Shown here: piece by piece, positions 37,279 through 46,995 of the stretch | Layout of the letters: every line of letters starts with the position of its first letter | Position numbering within the stretch: position 1 is the stretch's first letter | DNA from: Bacillus sp. J37 | GTDB lineage: Bacteria > Bacillota > Bacilli > Bacillales > Bacillaceae | Direction: 5' to 3' | Length of the DNA stretch: 64,000 nucleotides | Assembly (NCBI RefSeq): GCF_000518865.1 | Contig: NZ_JAEK01000005.1 | Location: 62,001-126,000, forward strand | The notes under the pieces: generated by a model | What the model was told of the DNA's origin: nothing | Seen by the model: the letters and a program-made list of their open reading frames with translations, nothing else | Databases searched by the model: none | Made by a program: the position numbers and the translations under genes

Positions 37279-39651
37279 TCACGATGTTAATTCTTCATGT
37301 TTTTCTTTAGAAAGTAGAACGTCGCGTGGTTTAGATCCTTCATATGGTCCAACAACTCCCCGCTCTTCCATTGCATCAATCAATCTTGCTGCCCGAGTAT
37401 ATCCGATGCGAAAACGTCTCTGGAGCATCGATACTGATGCCGTTTGCATATCAACGACAAGCTGTACAGCATCCTCATATAAGTCATCCTCAACTTCAGT
37501 TTTAGATTCAGTTACTTCAGTTGGAATCATTTCTTCTTGGTACTGAGCTTTTTGTTGAGCAATAACAAAATTTACTGTTTGCTCAACTTCTTCATCAGAT
37601 AAAAATGCACCTTGGACACGAACCGGCTTTGATGCACCAACAGGAAGGAAAAGCATATCCCCACGTCCAAGTAGCTTTTCAGCTCCTCCCATGTCCAATA
37701 TAGTTCGTGAGTCTGTTTGTGAAGAAACACTGAATGCAATACGTGAAGGTATATTCGCTTTAATAACTCCTGTAATGACATCAACAGACGGACGTTGGGT
37801 CGCAATAATGAGATGAATACCCGCCGCACGAGCCATTTGTGATAGCCTTGTAATAGAATCTTCCACATCTGACGAAGCAACCATCATTAAATCTGCTAGC
37901 TCATCAACAATCACTACAATGTAAGGAAGTTCCGGTTGTTTAGCTTCTTCTTCCAGATTATTTCGTCTGATAATTTCATTATAACCTTCAATATTTCTTG
38001 TTCCTGTATGTGAAAAAAGCTCATATCTTCTTTCCATTTCGTTTACGACTTTTTTAAGGGCCTGAGATGCTTTTTTAGGATCTGTCACAACAGGAGCTAA
38101 TAAATGAGGCACCCCGTTATATACATTTAATTCTACCATTTTCGGATCAATCATCATTAATTTGACTTCATGTGGTTTTGCTCTCATTAAAACGCTGGTA
38201 ATAATTCCATTAATACAAACACTCTTACCGCTACCTGTAGAACCTGCTACAAGTAAGTGGGGCATCTTATTTAGTTCAGCTAAAACCGCATCTCCTGATA
38301 TGTCTCTACCCAAACCAATTAAAAGTTTTGCATCCGGACGGTCATTTGCTTTGGATTCCAGTACCTCTCTCAAAGAAACCATCGCAATTTCAGAATTAGG
38401 AACTTCTATCCCAACTGCTGACTTCCCCGGGATTGGCGCTTCAATACGAATATCTTTCGCAGCAAGAGCCAATGCCAAATCATCACTTAAGTTAACAATT
38501 TTGCTCACTTTGACACCTACATCAGGATATACTTCATACTTTGTCACAGCAGGACCTAAATGGACCTGTGTTACTTTTGCTTTAACTCCAAAACTTTGGA
38601 ATGTTTTTTCAAGCTTTCTTGCATTTTCGTAGATGTTTTTCTTATCTGCTTGTTGCGAATTATGCTTTGGTGCCTTTAATAAGTCTATTGGTGGTAGTTT
38701 GTAGTCCTTATTTTCCACTTCAACAAAAGCCATTGGTTGAATTACCTCATGCTCTTGGCTTGATGCATCTATTAATTGTTCCTGATCACTTTTCGATTTA
38801 TTAGAAACTGGCTCATGTTCTTTTGGAGGACTATTTGTTGAATTTTCCATTGTATGTATAATCATTTCTTGATGATTTTCACTATCAGAAAAGCTTGAGA
38901 TTATTGGCTTAAGTTCTTCCTTATCGTCCACCATTAATTCATCATCTTCAATTTCTTCAAGTTGTCTTTGTCTTTTTCTCTCTTTTTGTTTTGTTCGCTT
39001 CTGTTTAATCGCTCCTGGAATACTTTTCATGTCATCCAAAAAACCAAAGATCTGATTTTTCAAGAACAATCCAATTGGTCCTAGAATTTTTGAGACCGTT
39101 ACCTGTAAAGACCTTCCAGTAATAAGGATTATACCGATTACGATCAAGACGACCGAGATGATTCTCGATCCAGCTTCTGCAAATAAGTAATAAGAAGAGG
39201 CAAATAAAATGGCACCAAGCATTCCTCCGCCTAAATCAACATTACTTGCTTCACCCTTGACATCCATCCAAAATAGTTCCAGTGTATTTGAAATAACACT
39301 CGGGGAAGCAAACGTACCATTATGTGACAGCATTTTAAATAATGTGACATGACTTAATAGCAATAACGACGCTGTAACACAATAAATTCCGACCATCTGC
39401 CTTGTAAATAACCTCGGAATTTCCCTTTTCCAAATTAAAAACAAGGAGAATAAGACGATCCCAATTAAAAATAGCATGTACCATTCACCGCTGAAGAAGC
39501 GAAATAAGTGCACAAATGTAGAACCAACAAACCCCAATTTTGATATTGAGATGAGAGAGATCGCCAAAATAATTAAACCTGTCAATTCAAACTTTAGTGT
39601 TCTTTTCCAATCATCCTTTGACTTTCTTTGTCTTCTTTTTCTCTTAGCCAT
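37279..39651 (-). CDS. spoIIIE: DNA translocase SpoIIIE (FtsK/SpoIIIE family)
   Basis: SpoIIIE pumps the chromosome through the closing sporulation septum into the forespore. The 790-residue protein has a basic N-terminus ([11 protein letters not shown]), about four membrane helices (to about residue 185), a charged linker, and the FtsK motor with Walker A GSTGSGKS (near residue 470) and [14 protein letters not shown]. It ends in the winged-helix gamma domain ([22 protein letters not shown]) that reads SRS sequences. I choose ATG 39651 because AGGTG lies 7 bases upstream; the GTG at 39660 is part of that site. The ylzJ terminator precedes it. Confidence 0.97.
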   Translation of the reverse strand: MAKRKRRQRKSKDDWKRTLKFELTGLIILAISLISISKLGFVGSTFVHLFRFFSGEWYMLFLIGIVLFSLFLIWKREIPRLFTRQMVGIYCVTASLLLLSHVTLFKMLSHNGTFASPSVISNTLELFWMDVKGEASNVDLGGGMLGAILFASSYYLFAEAGSRIISVVLIVIGIILITGRSLQVTVSKILGPIGLFLKNQIFGFLDDMKSIPGAIKQKRTKQKERKRQRQLEEIEDDELMVDDKEELKPIISSFSDSENHQEMIIHTMENSTNSPPKEHEPVSNKSKSDQEQLIDASSQEHEVIQPMAFVEVENKDYKLPPIDLLKAPKHNSQQADKKNIYENARKLEKTFQSFGVKAKVTQVHLGPAVTKYEVYPDVGVKVSKIVNLSDDLALALAAKDIRIEAPIPGKSAVGIEVPNSEIAMVSLREVLESKANDRPDAKLLIGLGRDISGDAVLAELNKMPHLLVAGSTGSGKSVCINGIITSVLMRAKPHEVKLMMIDPKMVELNVYNGVPHLLAPVVTDPKKASQALKKVVNEMERRYELFSHTGTRNIEGYNEIIRRNNLEEEAKQPELPYIVVIVDELADLMMVASSDVEDSITRLSQMARAAGIHLIIATQRPSVDVITGVIKANIPSRIAFSVSSQTDSRTILDMGGAEKLLGRGDMLFLPVGASKPVRVQGAFLSDEEVEQTVNFVIAQQKAQYQEEMIPTEVTESKTEVEDDLYEDAVQLVVDMQTASVSMLQRRFRIGYTRAARLIDAMEERGVVGPYEGSKPRDVLLSKEKHEELTS

Positions 39652-39734
39652 TTCCATCACCTGTTATTTAATAATCTTTTTTTATCAATTTAGCCAAAGG
39701 CTTTTACTATTTTATTTTAATATAATCTACAATG

Positions 39735-39763
39735 AAAAGAAGAAAGCAGCCGTATCTGGCTGC
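39735..39763 (-). terminator. Terminator downstream of ylzJ
   Basis: GCAGCC (39746-39751) and GGCTGC (39758-39763) pair around 6 bases; TTTCTTCTTTTC follows on the minus strand. It ends the tepA-ylzJ unit. Confidence 0.82.
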
Positions 39764-39802
39764 CTCTTTGAAATAAGTTTCTTTTATTATACCACATACC
39801 TT

Positions 39803-40027
39803 TTAATTGATCGAAAACGACATCGTAATTTTTTGACCCGGACATAATTGAGAGTCAAGATAATGTTGTGGATCACTGCTCATTAAGCGAATTATTTCAT
39901 ATTGGAAGTTATCCGTTTGTTGAACGAGTAGTTGAACACCATTTAATTCAATGATTGATTGCTTTTCAAAGTCAGTTCCAACAGAAGGGAACATTAGTTC
40001 TTCCGGCATCATTGTATAGTATATCAT
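39803..40027 (-). CDS. ylzJ: YlzJ-like protein
   Basis: A 74-residue protein of the YlzJ-like family, found after tepA in Bacillus. It starts [14 protein letters not shown] and carries a Leu/Val-rich middle; no motif suggests an activity. It overlaps tepA by four bases, with AGGTG inside the end of tepA, so the two are translated together. Function is unknown to me. Confidence 0.85.
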   Translation of the reverse strand: MIYYTMMPEELMFPSVGTDFEKQSIIELNGVQLLVQQTDNFQYEIIRLMSSDPQHYLDSQLCPGQKITMSFSIN

Positions 40028-40758
40028 TGTAACACCTGATCTTCATTATTTTTTTCCAGCATACTGTTGAGTTTTTGAATTGCTTGACCTACGCCGCCGA
40101 CCTCATCAATTAACCCGTATTCAACAGCATCTCTTCCTACAACATTTGTTCCGATATCTCTTGTTAAATTCCCTTTTGATAACATTAACTCCTTAAACTT
40201 TTCTTCACTAATGCCTGAATGGCTCGTTACAAAATTAATGACACGTTCTTGCATTTTGTCTAAATATTCAAAAGTTTGAGGAACACCAATTACTAAACCA
40301 GTTAATCTTACAGGATGAATTGTCATTGTTGCTGTTTCCGCAATAAAAGAATGATCGCAAGAAACAGCTATTGGGACCCCAATTGAATGTCCTCCTCCTA
40401 AAACAATTGATACTGAAGGTTTTGATAAAGATGCAAGCATTTCTGCAATTGCAAGTCCTGCTTCCACATCTCCTCCAACAGTATTTAGGATGACAAGCAA
40501 CCCTTCAATATTTGGGTTTTGTTCAATCGCGACGATTTGAGGAATAACATGCTCATATTTTGTTGTTTTATTTTGAGGGGGCAATTGAATATGTCCTTCA
40601 ATTTGTCCCACAATCGTTAAACAATGAATTTTTGAATCATTTCCCATTTGAGGGACATTGGTTTGACCAAGCTGTTGAATTTTTTCTACAATCGAACTTT
40701 CTTTATTTTCCTGTTTCTCAGCATCCTCATTTTTTATGTAATGGTCATGATTTGCCAT
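40024..40758 (-). CDS. tepA: ClpP-fold protein TepA (translocation-enhancing protein)
   Basis: TepA is a cytoplasmic ClpP/crotonase-fold serine peptidase-like protein. It was named for an effect on protein export in B. subtilis and is also implicated in degrading small acid-soluble spore proteins. The product shows the ClpP-like elements [23 protein letters not shown], the serine region [14 protein letters not shown] and the histidine region MTIHPVRL. The N-terminus is hydrophilic with no signal. ATG 40758 (244 aa) is preceded by AAAGGATGG; the ATG at 40767 lies within that site. It is cotranscribed with ylzJ. Confidence 0.92.
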   Translation of the reverse strand: MANHDHYIKNEDAEKQENKESSIVEKIQQLGQTNVPQMGNDSKIHCLTIVGQIEGHIQLPPQNKTTKYEHVIPQIVAIEQNPNIEGLLVILNTVGGDVEAGLAIAEMLASLSKPSVSIVLGGGHSIGVPIAVSCDHSFIAETATMTIHPVRLTGLVIGVPQTFEYLDKMQERVINFVTSHSGISEEKFKELMLSKGNLTRDIGTNVVGRDAVEYGLIDEVGGVGQAIQKLNSMLEKNNEDQVLQ

Positions 40759-40869
40759 GTTATCCATCCTTTCTTTTTCATCTGTTTGTAGTATTTACAA
40801 CCTTGTTGTTTTCATACAGAAGGAAATAAGGATGAATCCGATACATCATAGTTTTGATTCTATCGTTAT

Positions 40870-40901
40870 AAAAAAAAGCATTGAAAAATCAATGCTTTTT
40901 T
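40870..40901. terminator. Bidirectional hairpin terminator downstream of rnjB
   Basis: A 13-bp stem (40872-40884 with 40889-40901) with a 4-base loop carries A- and T-runs on both arms, so it can end transcription in both directions. It lies about 190 bases past the rnjB stop codon. Confidence 0.8.
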
Positions 40902-40977
40902 AACATTTCATCCCACCTTAACGGGCAGTAAATCCCATTTCAATATTCGATAGAAACAAAATAGATAAAGGGGGATA

Positions 40978-41058
40978 ATGCTTGAAAAGATCAGACGTCC
41001 GAGTCAGGCGAAGCCACAGGACATGGCGTTATGCGTGATAAGTCTCGCGAACCATTAA
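40978..41058 (+). CDS. Possible 26-residue ORF in a GC-rich segment
   Basis: On the plus strand an AAAGGGGG sequence precedes ATG 40978 and an ORF of 26 codons (starts MLEKIRRPSQ, ends ISLANH) to TAA at 41056-41058. The segment is visibly richer in G and C than its surroundings and forms stems on either strand (GTCC/GGAC around GGCTTCGCC). It may instead be a structured RNA or a repeat copy rather than a gene. It is the only plus-strand ORF here with a decent ribosome binding site. Confidence 0.25.
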   Translation: MLEKIRRPSQAKPQDMALCVISLANH

Positions 41059-41086
41059 GGGATGAGGAACCCCTCCTCTAATGGAA
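41049..41086 (-). other. Hairpin directly after rnjB
   Basis: CCATTA and TAATGG form the base and GAGGA/TCCTC the top of a stem 9 bases past the rnjB stop. It lacks a T-run, so it may be a 3-prime stabilising structure rather than a terminator. Confidence 0.45.
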
Positions 41087-41094
41087 GTCATCCT

Positions 41095-42756
41095 TTATAT
41101 TTCCATTATTATTGGTAGTATCATTGGACGCCTTTTTGTCTTTTCATATAAAAATTGATTAAGTGCTTCTCTAATGTTTAATTTTAGCTGAGACCATTCA
41201 ATTGAATGTTCCTGCATGCTTCGTTCAACAATAGTCGAAACTACATTTGTTGCATTTGTAATTAGTTCTTCTGATTCTCTTACATATACAAATCCTCTTG
41301 TAATAATTTCAGGACCGGATATAATTTGTTTTCTTTGTTTATCCAATGTTACAACAACAATTAAAATGCCATCCTGAGATAATAATCGGCGATCACGAAG
41401 TACAATATTACCTACATCCCCAATTCCTAAACCATCGATTAATACATTTCCTGATGGAACTTTTCCGCCTGTGTACACATGGTCACCTTTAAACTCAACG
41501 ACATCACCTTTCTCAACCAGAAAGATATTTTGAGCATCAACACCAACTTGTTTGGCTAATTTCTCATGTGATTTTTGCATTTTATATTCCCCATGCACAG
41601 GGATAAAATATGTTGGCTTCGTTAAGTTCAGCATCATTTTAAGTTCTTCTTGGTGTCCGTGCCCTGACATATGTATTTGTTTTTGCCCAAAGACAACATT
41701 TGCACCCGCTCTGCTTAATATATCAATTGTTTTTGAGAAAACAAGTTCTTGTCCTGGAATTGGAGTAGCAGCTATTAACACTGTATCCCCAACTTTTACA
41801 TTTACTTGTTTATGAGCCTGTTTGGCCATACGTGAAAGAACAGCAAGCGGGTCACCGTGATTGCTTGTCGTTAAAATCGCAATTTCCTTTTCAGAATGTT
41901 TGTTAATTTCATTTACTGATATAAACACATCTTCTCTAACAGAAATATACCCCAGATTAATAGCTAAGTTAAGAATATTCCTCATATTTTTCCCAACAAC
42001 AGCCAATTTTCTATTATTTTTAATTGCAGCATTAATTACTTGTTGAATACGATATAAATTAGAAGCAAATACAGCAACAATAACTCTGCCTTCAGCATTA
42101 TACATAACATCTGAAATTTCTCCGCCAACAATGGCCTCTGAACCAGAATAGCCCGGCTTTTCCGCATTTACACTATCAGATAATAAACAAAGTACACCGT
42201 TTTCACCTAGACTTGCAATTTTCCCAATATCCATTTGGCTATTTCCAACCGGTGTTTGATCGAATTTAAAATCGCCTGTATGAACGATTGAACCCATTGT
42301 TGTTGAAAAACTAATTCCCACAGAATCTGGTATACTATGATTTGTTCTGAAGAAGGAAACAGTGGTACTATCAAAGGATAATACGGTTTCATTATCAATC
42401 TCTTTAACTAGAACCGTCTGTCGCATTTTATTTTCTTTAAGTTTTTCGCCTACTAAAGCAAGTGTAAGCTTTGTCCCATAAATAGGAACTCTAATGTTAT
42501 TTAATAAATAATAGATGCCACCTATACTCTCGTCATGACCATGTGTTAAAAAGATCCCCTTTACTCGATCTTCATTTTCCTTTAAATATGTTATATCCGG
42601 GATTACCATATCAATTCCTAACATTCCATCCTCAGGATACATAAGACCGGCATCCACCACAAAAATGTCAGAATTAATTTCAACCACAAACATATTTTTC
42701 CCGACTTCTCCCACACCGCCTAAAGCGATTAACTTTATATTCTCTGTCTTTTCCAT
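41095..42756 (-). CDS. rnjB: Ribonuclease J2
   Basis: RNase J2 is the mostly non-catalytic partner of RNase J1 in Gram-positive mRNA decay and rRNA maturation. The 553-residue protein has the metallo-beta-lactamase and beta-CASP fold (GGVGEVGKNM, IHTGDFKFDQTP, HMSGHGHQEELK, PVHGEY). The metal-binding motif reads HGHDES (residues 72-77) instead of HGHEDH of RNase J1: the conserved Asp and last His are replaced. This loss is characteristic of RNase J2, so RnjA should be encoded elsewhere. The ATG has GGGAGG upstream; it is a single-gene unit before tepA. Confidence 0.93.
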   Translation of the reverse strand: MEKTENIKLIALGGVGEVGKNMFVVEINSDIFVVDAGLMYPEDGMLGIDMVIPDITYLKENEDRVKGIFLTHGHDESIGGIYYLLNNIRVPIYGTKLTLALVGEKLKENKMRQTVLVKEIDNETVLSFDSTTVSFFRTNHSIPDSVGISFSTTMGSIVHTGDFKFDQTPVGNSQMDIGKIASLGENGVLCLLSDSVNAEKPGYSGSEAIVGGEISDVMYNAEGRVIVAVFASNLYRIQQVINAAIKNNRKLAVVGKNMRNILNLAINLGYISVREDVFISVNEINKHSEKEIAILTTSNHGDPLAVLSRMAKQAHKQVNVKVGDTVLIAATPIPGQELVFSKTIDILSRAGANVVFGQKQIHMSGHGHQEELKMMLNLTKPTYFIPVHGEYKMQKSHEKLAKQVGVDAQNIFLVEKGDVVEFKGDHVYTGGKVPSGNVLIDGLGIGDVGNIVLRDRRLLSQDGILIVVVTLDKQRKQIISGPEIITRGFVYVRESEELITNATNVVSTIVERSMQEHSIEWSQLKLNIREALNQFLYEKTKRRPMILPIIMEI

Positions 42757-42880
42757 GAAAATCCTCCCTACTGAAGTACCCGTTCAACGTCACTTAGAAA
42801 TATTATAACTGAAGAAAGAATTGGAATACAAGGAAATTTTAGTCCTATAATAAGCATTGCTGCCTGATACTTAGGCAAGG

Positions 42881-42932
42881 GTAAAAAAAGGAACTAAAAA
42901 GGATGCTATCTTTAAGCACCCTCCTTAGTTCC
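42881..42932 (-). terminator. Strong terminator of asd-dapG-dapA
   Basis: GGAACTAA (42890-42897) pairs with TTAGTTCC (42925-42932); an inner stem pairs GGATGCT with AGCACCCTCC through G-U pairs. TTTTTTT follows on the minus strand. It lies 22 bases past the dapA stop. Confidence 0.92.
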
Positions 42933-42953
42933 ACTTAAAAAAAGGTCAAAATA

Positions 42954-43832
42954 TTACCCTAAATTATTTTGGATAACATTCATTAATTCACTTCGTTCTG
43001 AACTTGTTAATGGTAATAGAGGAAGACGGACTGATCCGACGTCTAACCCTTTAAACTGTAGTGCTGTTTTTACTGGGCCAGGATTTGGTGTAGTAAACAA
43101 CTGTTTCATAATTGGTAACAATCTACGATGTTGTTCTGCTGCAGCTACAGTTTCTCCAGATAGAAAGGAATTTACCATAGCTTGCATTTCATTTCCGATA
43201 ATATGAGAAGCTACAGAAACAATTCCATCAGCTCCTATTGCAAGAGCTGGTAAAGTTAACGCATCATCACCTGAGTAAACAGCAAAATCCTCTTTTGTAT
43301 TTGTGATAATTTCAGCCATGGCTTCCAAGTTTCCACTTGCCTCTTTTACTGCAACAACATTAGGAAACTCAGCTAAACGAATGATTGTATCTACTGACAT
43401 GTTGATTACACTTCTACCTGGAATGTTATATAACATTACCGGTAATGAAGTTGATTCTATTATTGCTTTAAAATGTTGATACAGCCCTTCTTGACTGGGC
43501 TTATTATAATATGGCACTACAAGCATTATAGCATCGACACCAGCTTCTTCTGCGTGTTTTGTCAATTTTATTGAAGCTGCTGTGTTATTACTACCTGTTC
43601 CCGCAATAACAGGAACTCTACCATTTACTTCTTTCACCGTATGTTTGATAAGAGCAATTTTCTCCTCGTTGCTTAATGTTGGAGATTCCCCTGTTGTCCC
43701 TGTGACTACTAATGAATCTGATCCATGATTAATGAGATAGTCAATTAACATAGTCGTTTTTTGAAAGTCAATGTTATTATTTTTATCGAATGGGGTTATC
43801 ATCGCTGTAGAAACTTTTCCAAAATGACTCAT
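42954..43832 (-). CDS. dapA: 4-hydroxy-tetrahydrodipicolinate synthase
   Basis: DapA condenses pyruvate with aspartate semialdehyde, the branch-point step to diaminopimelate, lysine and dipicolinate. The 292-residue protein is a class I aldolase-type barrel with VTGTTGESPTL (pyruvate carboxylate binding), the YNIPGRS motif with catalytic Tyr, and the Schiff-base lysine in VVAVKEASGN. ATG 43832 is chosen because AAAGGAG and AAGGT lie upstream; the GTG at 43844 overlaps that site. It is third in asd-dapG-dapA, which supplies SpoVFAB. A 9-bp hairpin (43875-43906) lies between dapG and dapA. Confidence 0.97.
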   Translation of the reverse strand: MSHFGKVSTAMITPFDKNNNIDFQKTTMLIDYLINHGSDSLVVTGTTGESPTLSNEEKIALIKHTVKEVNGRVPVIAGTGSNNTAASIKLTKHAEEAGVDAIMLVVPYYNKPSQEGLYQHFKAIIESTSLPVMLYNIPGRSVINMSVDTIIRLAEFPNVVAVKEASGNLEAMAEIITNTKEDFAVYSGDDALTLPALAIGADGIVSVASHIIGNEMQAMVNSFLSGETVAAAEQHRRLLPIMKQLFTTPNPGPVKTALQFKGLDVGSVRLPLLPLTSSERSELMNVIQNNLG

Positions 43833-43937
43833 TATTACCTTCACTCCTTTTGCTGCACTTTGTAACTAGATGCTATCTTACTTATTCATAAAAAGTAAAG
43901 TAAGATTTCTATTTTTATGTTAGAAAATCATTTATCT

Positions 43938-45155
43938 CTATTTTGATAGATCAAAGGCTTCATGTAAAGCATTAACCGCTTTAATCATGTCATCCTCTTT
44001 GACAAGCACCCAAATTGTTGTATGACTATCAGCTGATTGAAGGATTTGTATCCCTTTTTCAGACAGAGCCGTTACAATTTTGGATGTTACTCCCGGAACT
44101 CCCATAATTCCTGCACCTACTGCAGAGACCTTCGCACACTGTCTCGTAATTGTCGGTTCATATCCGAGTTCCCGTAATACTTCAACAGCTCTGGATGTTA
44201 CTTGATCTGTTACAGTATAGATAACTGACTTAGGGGTGATATTGAAAAAATCAACACTTATCCCTTCCATTGCCATCGCTTTAAATACTTCTGTCTGTAC
44301 ACTATACTGTCCTTCTTTTGCGGTTACTTTTATTTGTGTTACATTTGAAACATGGGCAATTCCCGTGATCAATCTTTCGTGAACATCACTGCCCTTTTTA
44401 TCCGTTTGATTAGAAGAGACTAAAGTACCTGGTAATTTAGAGTAAGTTGATCTTACTCGGATTGGTACTTCAGCCTGCATTGCTATCTCTACTGCTCGGG
44501 GATGAATGACCTTTGCTCCCTGATAGGCAAGATTAACAATTTCTGTATATGTTACCTTTGATAAAGATTTTGCATTTTCTACAATTCTTGGATCTGCAGT
44601 CATAACACCTTCTACATCTGTAAAAATATCAACAAACTCAGCGCCAACCGCTGCACCAATAGCTGCTGCAGAAGTATCACTGCCTCCTCTACCAATTGTT
44701 GTTATATCGCCATTTGTTGCAGAAGCGCCCTGAAATCCGGCAACAACAACAACATCATGTTGGGACAGAGTTTCTACCAACCGTTCACATTTCATCTCTA
44801 AAATTTTTGCATTCGTATGCTCATTATTTGTTACAAAACCAGCTTGAGCACCTGTTAATGATGTAGCTTTAATATTATTTTCGTTTAATAAACTAGAAAA
44901 TACGATAGACGAAATAACTTCCCCACATGAGAGAAGCATGTCTTGTTCTCTATTAGAAATATTACTCAACTCACCATATACCAAGCTTAATAACGTGTCA
45001 GTTGCGTATGGGTCACCGCTCCGTCCCATTGCTGAGACAACAGCAATAACTTTATATCCTTCTTTTATCGCGTCCTGTATATGACCAAGCGCCATTTTTC
45101 GCCCGCGATCATCTTTTACAGATGTACCGCCAAATTTTTGAACAATCATTTTCAA
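43938..45155 (-). CDS. dapG: Aspartate kinase I (DapG)
   Basis: Aspartate kinase makes aspartyl phosphate; the DapG isozyme of Bacillus is the one inhibited by meso-diaminopimelate and linked to cell-wall and spore DPA synthesis. The protein has the N-terminal KFGGTSV, the GRGGSDTSA kinase motif and two C-terminal ACT regulatory domains. I place the start at TTG 45155 (405 aa), with GAGGTG 6 bases upstream; ATG 45149 is the alternative. Residues upstream in the long frame do not fit the family. It lies between asd and dapA. Confidence 0.95.
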   Translation of the reverse strand: MKMIVQKFGGTSVKDDRGRKMALGHIQDAIKEGYKVIAVVSAMGRSGDPYATDTLLSLVYGELSNISNREQDMLLSCGEVISSIVFSSLLNENNIKATSLTGAQAGFVTNNEHTNAKILEMKCERLVETLSQHDVVVVAGFQGASATNGDITTIGRGGSDTSAAAIGAAVGAEFVDIFTDVEGVMTADPRIVENAKSLSKVTYTEIVNLAYQGAKVIHPRAVEIAMQAEVPIRVRSTYSKLPGTLVSSNQTDKKGSDVHERLITGIAHVSNVTQIKVTAKEGQYSVQTEVFKAMAMEGISVDFFNITPKSVIYTVTDQVTSRAVEVLRELGYEPTITRQCAKVSAVGAGIMGVPGVTSKIVTALSEKGIQILQSADSHTTIWVLVKEDDMIKAVNALHEAFDLSK

Positions 45156-45224
45156 TGTTAACACCTCTACTATAGACGTGAGAGAAGAGAGCTGGTGATA
45201 TACCATGCTCTCTTCTTCAAAGAG

Positions 45225-46268
45225 TTAAACTAGTTGTAATTTCACTAAACTTTCAGCGATTTGAACTGAATTCCAAGCAGCACCCTTTAATAGGTTGTCA
45301 GAAACAATCCACATATGGAAACCATTATCACGGTCTAAATCTTTACGGATTCTTCCAACAAATACATCATTTTTACCTACACAGTTAGCCGGCATTGGAT
45401 AAATTTGTTGTGATGGATCATCTTGCAATGTAATTCCATCAGATTCTTGTAATAATTCTTTCACTTGTTGAGCAGAAACACCTTCAGCATCTACTTCAAT
45501 ATACACAGATTCAGAATGGCCTGTTTCAACTGGTAAACGAACACAAGTTGCTGCAACATGAAGTTCAGGCATACTCATTATTTTTTTCGTTTCGTTAATC
45601 ATTTTCATTTCTTCAAAAGTATAACCATTATCTTGGAATTTATCAATTTGAGGAACTGCATTAAATGCGATTTGATAATGTTTTTCGTCTCCCTTTACAG
45701 GAAGAATTTCAGGTGTGAAATCATCACCATTTAATATTGCTTTCGCTTGTTCCTTCAACTCATTAATTGCAGCGGCTCCTGCACCTGAAACTGCTTGGTA
45801 CGTAGAAACAATTACTTTGTTTAGTCCGAATTGATGACGGATAGGCTCAAGAGCAACAACCATCTGTATTGTTGAACAGTTCGGATTTGCAATGATGCCT
45901 TTATGTGTTTTTAATGCTTCTTCATTCACTTCAGGAACAACTAATGGAACATTCTCATCCATGCGGTATGCACTTGTATTGTCTACAACAATTGCCCCAC
46001 GCTTTACTGCTTCTGGAGCAAGTTGTTTAGACACACTTCCACCCGCTGAGAATAGTGCAATTTGAACACCTTCAAAACTTTCAGGAGTTGCTGTTTCGAC
46101 AATATATTCTTCATCTCTGAACATTACTTTTTTTCCTGCTGAACGCTCAGAAGAAAGCAAAGTTAATTTAGAAATTGGAAAATTACGTTGTTCTAATGTG
46201 TGAAGCATTTGTTGCCCCACAGCCCCTGTTGCTCCGACTACTGCTACATGATAACCTTTTGCTTCCAT
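45225..46268 (-). CDS. asd: Aspartate-semialdehyde dehydrogenase
   Basis: Asd reduces aspartyl phosphate to aspartate semialdehyde. The 347-residue protein has an N-terminal NADP fold ([13 protein letters not shown]), the catalytic Cys in NPNCSTIQ, and the substrate-binding and catalytic His region [12 protein letters not shown]. It begins with ATG 46268 behind GGAAGGAG. An extended -10 element at 46332-46340 suggests vegetative transcription independent of the sporulation genes just upstream, as known for B. subtilis asd. Confidence 0.96.
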   Translation of the reverse strand: MEAKGYHVAVVGATGAVGQQMLHTLEQRNFPISKLTLLSSERSAGKKVMFRDEEYIVETATPESFEGVQIALFSAGGSVSKQLAPEAVKRGAIVVDNTSAYRMDENVPLVVPEVNEEALKTHKGIIANPNCSTIQMVVALEPIRHQFGLNKVIVSTYQAVSGAGAAAINELKEQAKAILNGDDFTPEILPVKGDEKHYQIAFNAVPQIDKFQDNGYTFEEMKMINETKKIMSMPELHVAATCVRLPVETGHSESVYIEVDAEGVSAQQVKELLQESDGITLQDDPSQQIYPMPANCVGKNDVFVGRIRKDLDRDNGFHMWIVSDNLLKGAAWNSVQIAESLVKLQLV

Positions 46269-46331
46269 TAAACACTAGCTCCTTCCAGCTATATTCCTTT
46301 TAAAAATACAGCTACAAATCTTTTACGTACT

Positions 46332-46340
46332 ATTCTATCA
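46332..46340 (-). promoter_or_regulatory. Possible extended -10 promoter of asd
   Basis: Minus-strand TGATAGAAT is an extended -10 element (TG-N-TAGAAT) about 64 bases before asd. No convincing -35 lies upstream. It would let asd-dapG-dapA be expressed in growing cells apart from spoVFAB. Confidence 0.45.
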
Positions 46341-46392
46341 CAATAATTGTCGAATGGATGAAAAAATTTGATTCTTTGATTGAATTATGAAA

Positions 46393-46995
46393 TTATTCTT
46401 CTAAATCTCGAAACTTCTCAACAACAACTGGCTGATATTGTTTTCCTTCTAATGCAGCTAATACAGTATCAAGTAATGCTTCCATTCTTGCAACCATTGA
46501 ATTTGGTTTTTTATCAGGTGCATCCTGGCCAAATGGAATAAAATAAATATCTTTTGTTGCCATTAACCTCATAAGGTTTACTCCATTTAAACCAAGTGCA
46601 TCATTTGTAGAAATACCTAAAACAACAGGGCGATGGGTTCTTAAAGTTGCTTTTGCAGCCATCAACACAGGCGAATCGGTGAGAGCATTAGCAAATCTAC
46701 TCATTGAATTACCTGTTAGTGGAGCGATCACCATACAATCTAACGGAAGTTTAGGTCCTAGTGGTTCTGCTGCAACAATAGAGTCGATCACTTTGTTACC
46801 TGTTAATTCCTCTATTTTTTCAACCCATTCCCCCGCTTTTCCAAAACGAGTTGTTGTGTTCTTCATTGTAAATGTGACGACCGGGATAACATCTGCTCCC
46901 TCATCTAATAATGATTTGATTTGTGGATACACTTCCTCATAAGTGCAATGAGAACCCGTAATACCAAATCCAATCCGCTTACCTTCTAATTTCAT
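46393..46995 (-). CDS. spoVFB: Dipicolinate synthase subunit B
   Basis: With SpoVFA it makes dipicolinic acid in the mother cell. The 200-residue subunit is a flavoprotein of the phosphopantothenoylcysteine-decarboxylase-like fold (GFGITGSHCTYEEV, then VIAPLTGNSMSRFANALTDSPVLMAAKA). Length and sequence match Bacillus SpoVFB. Its ATG overlaps the spoVFA stop codon by four bases and AAAGGGG lies upstream, so expression is coupled. Confidence 0.96.
   Translation of the reverse strand: MKLEGKRIGFGITGSHCTYEEVYPQIKSLLDEGADVIPVVTFTMKNTTTRFGKAGEWVEKIEELTGNKVIDSIVAAEPLGPKLPLDCMVIAPLTGNSMSRFANALTDSPVLMAAKATLRTHRPVVLGISTNDALGLNGVNLMRLMATKDIYFIPFGQDAPDKKPNSMVARMEALLDTVLAALEGKQYQPVVVEKFRDLEE

Noticed and set aside
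38162-38632. 156-codon ORF on the plus strand inside spoIIIE
   Set aside because: It lies fully opposite the conserved motor domain of spoIIIE, has no ribosome binding site and no recognisable motif; it is an antisense shadow frame.
45156-46392. Lysine riboswitch ahead of dapG or asd
   Set aside because: The gaps before dapG and asd are too short and lack the conserved lysine-riboswitch elements; the aspartate kinase is the DAP-type isozyme.
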